Source: Patagioenas fasciata (Eukaryota > Chordata > Aves > Columbiformes > Columbidae). From it: a stretch of 64,000 nt of DNA. Of this stretch, positions 12,501 to 21,500 are shown piece by piece. Below the pieces are notes generated by a model. That model was given only the letters and a program-made list of their open reading frames with translations. It did not search any database and had not been told where the DNA came from. The stretch's first letter is position 1. Each line of letters opens with the position of its first letter. The DNA lies in contig NC_092520.1 in NCBI RefSeq assembly GCF_037038585.1, forward strand, positions 57,068,501 through 57,132,500, read 5' to 3'. The translations under genes and the position numbers were made by a program.

Positions 12501-15500
12501 ACTGCATAAAGACATTGCAAGATACAATCAGATGGATTCCACTGTAAGTCTGAAATAAACCTCCTAAAATGTATTAGGAATGTATATTTTTTCCAGCTTG
12601 ATGTATTTCCATAACAAGCTATGTACATGACAATCTACTGTATTAAAATGGGTGTATTTTTCTTTACAGGAAGATGCTCAGGAAGAATTTGGCTGGAAAC
12701 TGGTTCATGGTGATATTTTCAGGCCCCCAAGAAAAGGAATGCTGTTGTCTGTTTTTCTAGGCTCTGGCACACAGATCTTAATAATGACATTTGTTACCCT
12801 GTGTAAGTAATAAAGTGAGGAGAAGTTAGTTGAGTACGAATGATCTTTCACTGCTAATCTCATGGCACTAGTAAAAATACCAGTGTAGTTTTTGTCTAGA
12901 AGTCTCTTAAAAGTCTAATATTAGAAACAACTGAACTGATATGGTAGGTATGCAACTTCGTAGACACAGATTTTAAGGTAACTCATGTATTGGCTTTAAG
13001 TCAAATGTGTAATTACTTTCTAAAATTGTGCATCTCTGCTTCATAGTTTTTGCTTGCCTGGGATTTTTGTCACCTGCTAACCGGGGAGCGTTAATGACCT
13101 GTGCTGTAGTTTTGTGGGTACTGCTTGGAACTCCAGCCGGTTATGTTGCTGCCAGATTCTACAAATGTGAGTAAAAGTTATTTAAAATGGCAGGGCTCAA
13201 GTTCATTCAAGTAAATTATCATCACAGAACTGATTATTTTCCAGTACTGTATGTAGTTTGCCTTAGGGCAAGATGGGAGAAATGTACTTACCTTAATGAC
13301 AGAAAAGATGAATAAAACACTGACATGGTTACATTGGTTTTGATGCAATCATGCCCGAAGACCATGATTTGCTCTTGCTATTATGTGTTTTATGTAATTG
13401 GGAAGCAATTTCCATTTTACTAGTACTAAGCATATTACATCAGTCAGTTTTGTACTTCTGTTTCCTACAGTGTGTGTGGGGGTGTTAACTTGCATTTAGT
13501 TTTAGCCATCAGTTTTGCTTGGTAACTTCCCCCCCCATCATGAACTTCTACTCTTGCATGCCTGAGATTTGTCACCTCTTTTTAGCTAGTTCCTACGTTT
13601 TTGGGAGAATGGTGATTATCAGACTGTGGCAGGGGCATTGGGGGAAGGATTATTAGGTGTTCTGTAGTTGTAGAAATCAAACTAGTGGTGTTTGAGCACC
13701 TGACAGTAGTTAGTTGAAACTGTTTTCTTTAACTGATCCCAACTAGCTGTTCTTTCAAGGCCTGTCTACCAACCTTAAATGATTTGGCCTTGTATCTTCT
13801 GGTTTATTTTAAGGTGAAGCGTGCCATTCCGCACACAGTTTATTTTAACTACCTTACTCAAGGTATAAGTCTGTTTATGACCGAGCTGGGTCTTTGGGAC
13901 TATTGTAGTTCTGAACATACGGGGCTAAATGGGTTTATTCCTGAACTTCAACCTGACAGTAGGCATTGGAGTTCTTTCTTCTGACAGTTCTGTCCTTTGC
14001 ACATGAGGAGAACCTCTGAGGTTGTATTTTGTAGGGAGTTTTTCCACAATGGTAGTGATGTGATATTCCTTGCCCTTCTCTTCAAGCCAGTTAGATTTAA
14101 ATGGAAGGAGTCTTTAGGACTAAGACCATAATTGAGGACAGAATTAGTGTATATTGTATGTTTTGAAGGATATTTTGAAGTGTATTGAAAGTAAATTGAA
14201 TCCAGTATCTTTGGTGAAGATGTAACTAGTAATAATTACATTTCATATTATACTTATTGGGAATATAGCTGAGACTTGAATGTTGTGTTTAAGTACTGAG
14301 ACCGTGAGTGACTGATCCAGAGATATTGTTTTAACATGAAGTGGTACATACCCTGTATAGAGCATGTAAACATGAGTGTTTTTCCTTATATTGCACAAAC
14401 AATGTGAGACATAAACCAAAATGCAACTGAAATGGATATCCAGTTCTAAAAGTGGGTGTTTTTTTCAACATTGCGTTTAAAAAGTGAAACCTGAGTTGAA
14501 TTAAATGGTTAAACTTAATGACCAGTGCCATTTTCTAACAAGACTTTGTGAAGAAATAGAAACGTAATTAAAATCAGTCTAGCCATAGTCACTTCTGATT
14601 CTTGAAGTGAAGAAGCATGTCATTATGGCAGTGCTCAGATGAAATTGTCAGCTTCACTGAATTCCAGCAGGATATTTTTCATTTGAAAGTATGCTGACTA
14701 GAATTTTTATCAGCGTAGTGCAAATTCATAGAGATTTTCTTAATAAAGCTATATTTGGTCTTTTGGTATCGCCACTGCTTAATGCCGTTAAGACTCAAGA
14801 GAACATAACTGCTTCCTGTAAGCGTGTTAGTCCTGACTTTCTTGTAGGATTCTTAGCCAAGAGTTATTTCAAGAAAACTGTTAAGCTTGCTTTTCACGTA
14901 TTTAGATTTTTTTTTTTCTACTAAGACCTGCAGACAAATGCTGGAAAGCTTAAACTTCTTAATCACTCCAGGTTTAAGCTGTTTTTTAAAGACTTGAATA
15001 TGCTACAGATCTACTTCCTTCTTTTAACAGATAAAGTGGTCAGAGACCTGGTTTATTTAGTTGAATACTTTTCCTGACCTTGGTCTGAGACATTTCTTTG
15101 AAGCTTCATGATTAAGCAATATGTTGAGGGAATTCAGTTTTATTACTGAAGATTTAGTTTACTGGTTTAAACTTGAGCATGATAGGACATTATTTGAGTA
15201 TTTAGGAGCTAAGTATAACAGGTAAATGGAGTGGAAAATTAATAGTTGTAAGCTTAATGCATGTTTTGATGACTGTCAAATGTTTTAATACAGCATTTGG
15301 AGGTGAGAAGTGGAAAACAAATGTCCTGCTGACATCATTCCTTTGTCCTGGGTAAGTTGAGAATATAGCCATGATTAAAAGAATTAAATTGCTTCTCTGA
15401 CATGCATAGCTAATTTTTAAGTTTCAGCTATCTGAGCAAATTTTATTACGTCATACCTTTATTCCAGAAGCTACAAGAATATCATGGCATTTTTGACAAA

Positions 15501-18500
15501 GATGAGTATGTTATTGGCATATCATCTTTAGATTTCCTTTTTACTAAACATTTTTTTACTCTCACCACAATGAAAGGTTAAGAGCATTATGATAGTAGTA
15601 AGTTTTAGACAGACACACTTTTTCCTTGCTTTCTTTTACTCTCTAGGCTGTTTCCCTGACCACACTGTAGTTGGTCCTATATAGTGTCATATACTGTATA
15701 AACACTAGGATAAATTCTTCTACTTAATCACAGCAAGCAGTCTTACCCTGAAGTGTAGTTAAGACAAGCATATATTTGAAATTGTTTTATTGGAACGTCA
15801 GCCTCTGCTGGAGTTCAGTCCCAGTAGATTAACGAAGAATTGCTTGTTTGACCTCTTCATTTGGATATTTTGAGTGTGTCATTTGGTTTTAACAGAGATT
15901 TACGCTGAAATCTTCATACAGTGCTACTGTTGTTTTAACATTATTAAATGTTAAGGAGTATTTCTGTGCTTTAAGTGTGTTATGTATTTTTCAGAATTGT
16001 GTTTGCAGATTTTTTTATCATGAACCTCATTCTCTGGGGCGAAGGCTCTTCAGCAGCTATTCCGTTTGGTACTTTGGTTGCTATTTTGGCACTCTGGTTT
16101 TGCATATCTGTACCGCTGACGTTTATTGGTGCCTATTTTGGTTTTAAGAAAAACGTAAGTGTTGGTGAAATTGTTTTGTGAGTATGTGCATTCACGTGTA
16201 TACCCACATGTATATTTTTCACTGAATAGCATATGACAGAGGTAGTGCCTAAGCCAGTTGCATTGTCAGCTTCTGTTCTGTTCAGTTACTTTAGCACTGC
16301 ATTAGATATCCAATCTTGATATTCCAAGACTTTGATACTGAGTGGTTGTTGGTGGTGATATTTCTCTGCAATGATTAGGGTTATCATTTAATTGAGCGAC
16401 TGCTCCGGACAAAGCAGTGGGCTTTCTTTGTTTTAATTAGCATTAATTCTTTCATTACTAAAAAAGTGTGTTGACCCAGCCGAGCATAAGGGAAAGCAAC
16501 TTATGCATTTCTGTTTTTTCCCCATGTTTTTTGGTTCTGTCTGCCCTCTACACTCAGTCTTCAGAAAGATATTTTCTGATCAAGTTGTCAGAGTTCTTGT
16601 CAGATCTGTTTGCATAAGTGTTCTGTAAATGGTCACCACTGCTTGGCAGACATTAATCAGGATTTACTTTCAGACTGACCAATTTTACTTAAATGAGGGC
16701 TCTTTGTGACACTGGTGACCAAACCTTCTTTAACAGTGAAATCAATTATTCCATTTTTGCTCAAAAAGAGGTTTGCTGTGCCCCAAAATGGAAAGATCTG
16801 TAAGTTCAGATATTTTGTGGTTTTTTTCTATATAGGAAGCCAGAGTTCCAGCTCTCTGTAGGTCTCATGGAATAACCTTCAGAGAATGTTTAAATATCTT
16901 AGAATGCACTTTTGAAGTTGATTGTAGTTATCCTGTTGTTCTTAACTATAATTCAGTGGGGTTTTTTCTCATAAACAGGTTGAAATTCCAGTAAACGCTC
17001 CTGCACTATATAGGGGCAGTTCCTTTAAGAAAAGAGGATTTGATAAACTATAAGGCAAAGTGACAGGTGTCATAAATATGTTCAAAACAGAAAGCAAGTA
17101 CCTACCAAGTATCTGTGGATGCTTTTGATGTAATCTTTACAGAAGGGGAAAGATGGCAAAGTATGCACTTATCTGCCTATATTTTTTCCCTCTCACCATG
17201 CTGATCTATGCATGCATCATAAATTAGGATTTAATTGCCAGATTGAATCCCCTTAGTTTGTAAATTTACCCTCATGTGATTCCTGGAGCAAATCCTGAAA
17301 CACAATATACAGTGTCTTCTAGAAGGGGAAAGCAGGAGTCTGCACCACTACTATCCCCCAGCTGAAAAGTGAGAGATCAGCTCAGGCTCTGTTACAGAGT
17401 AATCATAAAAAGGGAAGTCCAAAATACCTGTGGCTATGTTTTTAGTAAGAGCCGTCTTTTAGCTTGTTTGCCTAGCAAATCTTGGTAGCTGGGTTGGTAG
17501 CAAAATCAGATGTAGGGGTGGCTGGGTATGTACATGGTCAAAACCAATACCAGACATTTGTAACCACTCATTTCAAAAGTAAAGCAAAAAGGTAGTGCCA
17601 TATATTGACATGTTATTTATTTAGAAATTTCTTTTTTTTTTGTTTAAAGGCTATTGAACACCCTGTTCGCACAAATCAAATTCCTCGTCAGATTCCTGAG
17701 CAATCATTCTATACAAAGCCATTACCTGGCATTGTTATGGGCGGGATTCTGCCTTTTGGATGTATCTTTATACAGTTGTTCTTTATTCTCAATAGTATTT
17801 GGTAAGTTAACTACTATCTATTTGAATATTCCCTGTATAAAAGGTGGTAATTTATTCATAAAAGTGTTTCTTCAAGGTGGTTTGACTGATTTTTGGTGAT
17901 GCAGGCTTACCAGAATACTGATTCAATAAAAAATTAAATGTTAACATCTTTTTAACACTTTGTGGTTTAGAAGATATTCAGTGCCTGTTTTGCATGCTGA
18001 GGTGTGTAGAGAAGTGGCCGTGATATGCTTAGCGATTTACAGCTGACCTGCAATATTCAAATAGCTACTTTTCTCATGCGACTTCTCTCACTTCATGTGT
18101 AAGTGGCCCTGAAGCTGACATATGGTACGTAACTTGAGAGCAATAAGTATATTAAAATTGACTAGAGGTATTTTTATAGTTGTTGTTGAACTAGAAAAGT
18201 ATTACTATTATACTCTTGGGAGAAAAAATAAGAAGAAAGTTTGTGAAATCCTTGTAAAGGCACCAGAGGGTAATTATTTTAAAAGATAAAGGACCAAAGA
18301 CTAGTCCAGTGTAAGTGAATTCTGATGTGAGCTCATAGCACACTGACAAACTAATCTACTGTGAGGGATTTGTCTTCCTTCTGGCACAATTTAGTTATTG
18401 GATCTTGTTAAACTGTTTCTGAACCTTGAATAGGTGCCTCTACTCTATGTAGACAGCTACAGCATTTGACATTTCTTGTTATTTTACAGCTCTGCCCCTT

Positions 18501-21500
18501 TGATTGAAATGTGAGGTGAAATCCAAGTTCTGCTGAAGTCAGTGGAAGAGGTCACGCTGACTTCACTGGAACTATAACTTCACTCATTATGTCTAGTCAG
18601 TTCTTTCCCTAAAAGCCCAACCAGGAGCATACTTTGGCCTTGCTTTCTCATGGTTTTCAAACTGAGCTGCCAAGGCTCCTGTTCTTCATTTAGAAAACAA
18701 ATTAGCCAATTTTATGACCACACAACTGATAGTACTTCAGTAGGAAGGAGAATACTTCAGGTGAAGGTGGTATTACTGCATATGAAGAAATAATATTGGC
18801 ACAGTGTCCCTTTTAATTATTTTTTTAACTCCTTTTTCTAGGTCTCACCAGATGTATTACATGTTTGGATTCCTGTTTCTGGTATTCATTATTTTGGTTA
18901 TTACATGTTCTGAGGCCACGATATTGCTCTGCTACTTCCATCTATGTGCAGAGGTAAGAGATATTCTTTAGTATTCACACCTGATGTGGTTTTAAGAATG
19001 TTTATAAAATTTAAGGCTTTTGTAACTGGAAATAAGTATTCCAGAATTCAACATAAACACCACTACTGGTTGTCCTTAAACCATGTCTTTAAAAAGTGAA
19101 GCAGGCTACTTCTGGCAAAACTTGTATTAAAACCATACACTGAGTACTGCTTAGTCAGATATCGTGTCTTTAAAGTCTAACTCTTTAGAGTCTAACTCTT
19201 AACTCGTGCATTTTTGCACATGCCCAACCTTGGGAGAAAAAAAAAGTAATCTCTCTAGCTGGCAATAGTAGGTCTGGTTTATTTGGGGGTTTGGATTTTT
19301 GCCTAATTGATACTGATCTTTAGATTTCTTATCTCTAATTGGGAATGGTGTAGTTAATGCAATATGGATTATATGTAGGTTGTTTGCTGGAGATAAAAAT
19401 TGTAAAAACTCACTTTTGGATAAAGCCATAATAGAAAGTGATTCTGCATTCAGTGATAGGGTCAGTGCATTAGAGATCTATGGAATGTTACTCATATGCG
19501 TGTTGTGTTTTTTTCCCCACACCTTCTAGGACTATCACTGGCAGTGGCGCTCATTTCTGACTAGTGGTTTCACTGCAGTTTATTTCCTAATATATGCAAT
19601 ACATTATTTTTTTTCTAAACTGCAAATCACAGGAACAGCTAGCACCATTTTATACTTTGGTTATACCATGATTATGGTTTTGATCTTCTTCCTTTTCACA
19701 GGTAAGCATATTGAACCTTAATTTCAAATTTTGAGTTTAGCTTTCACAGTAGAGTACCTGGCAAAACTTATCTGCATACAGGATCATAAATGTATATATA
19801 AATCTTCGATTTTTTTTTTTCTAGGTAGTTGTGTAGCATTTAACTCTGTGATCACAAATTTTAGTGAGAGAGATTAAGTGAAGATGAGGCAAAACTACTA
19901 CTAATTTGAGATGTGGCCTGTAGTTAGATCTTCAAATATGACGCCATCAGATGTGATAAATATTTCTCTAGATTTCGTTCCTATGTTAGTCATGAGACAA
20001 ACTCTTTCATTAGCTGCCTTTGGAGAAATACATTTCAAATCACACAAAATTAAGTCTAAAGTTACAGTGTCAATTAAGGAAAAAATACAGCTTTTGTGGA
20101 ATAGGAGAAAGGAAGAAAGAGGAGTAAAAGTTGAAAGAGAATACCTTTTTCCTTTGCATCGATGTCTTCCAGAATTTCTTTACCTTCTTTCCCAATTGCA
20201 CTGAAATAGCAGAGGCAGGGGACAGAACTTCTTAACTATTTTTTGATGTGGTCTTGTCACAACCTTGTCATCTTTATTGTGAGCTTTTGGAAAGCCACCT
20301 GACTTAAGTGCTTGCACTTCAATTTCCTCTTCAGTAACTGAAGATGACAAAAGATTTTGTCCCCTCATTTCAGTACTACGAAGGAATCTTCAGTTAGACA
20401 CACACATCTCTTGTTTGGGGTGGAGGAATGGCTGTGAAAGATGCAAGAAGGCAGCAACCACCAACTCCCCAAAAATCTTAAAGACTAAGCAGAGTGTAAT
20501 CAGTGTTTGTGGACTTTCACCCTGCAGAGCAATATTTTGTGAAAGCACTTTGGACTGATCAATGGTTTAAATTATTTCAAGCTTCATCTTTATGATAAAG
20601 TTTAATGATTCCTAAGGCTTTGAGATGGATTTATGTACACAGCTATAAAGGTTATATTTTGAGGCCTTCTAGAACACAAATGACTTGTCATCAGAGCTTT
20701 TAATACAGGTCTTACTATAAGCAGAAGTTTCATTTCCACTTAATGTAGGAGAAGAAAAAAAATTTAGTGGGAAAGAACTGACATTTGAGAATGGTGTTCA
20801 TTTTAAGCGTAACCAAATTATTAATTTCAAAGACCACCACTTCAGCTTAGGAAATACTGAAGCTGTTTGTGCACCATGACTGAATGCAGATGATGATGAA
20901 CGGGAGCAAGAGCCTGCAAGGAGTTTCTTGGGTCATTGCCTGTTAAAAGGAGGGAATGAGACTTCAGTATGTTATATAATCTCTTTGAAAAGCGGTCAAG
21001 CTGTGTTCCAAAAGTGGTTAGTTTTATCTTCCATCCTTTTTAAGTCAGTCTAATGTGTTTTGGCATTGCTCGCGGATGTTTTGTAAGTTACACATCATCT
21101 TTACTTTTATGTATCTTTTGTTTACCAGTTAGCAAGTTGTTCTGAATATGTAGATCAGAGATTCTACCTCCCTTTATCTCTCCATCTTATTTCCCACCCT
21201 GCCTTTCTCATAACCTTTATTTCTGATCTGGATTTACTAATAGTCTCATTGAACTGAAAACTTTAAGGATGCATGGTTGTTCAACTAGAAACAGATGTGC
21301 ACTGCTCTACATAGATCAATTTTAAATGCAGTGCAAACATACAAAGTAGCATGAAAAAATAATTAGGCCTTACATAAGTGTAAAGGCAATTAATTTAGTT
21401 TCATTAGCTTTTCCAATAGATATTCAGCATGTCTGCCTTCAATACTAAACAGTTTAGGCCAAAACCAGAATTGGCTTTACCCGGACTCTTTGTTCAGTCT

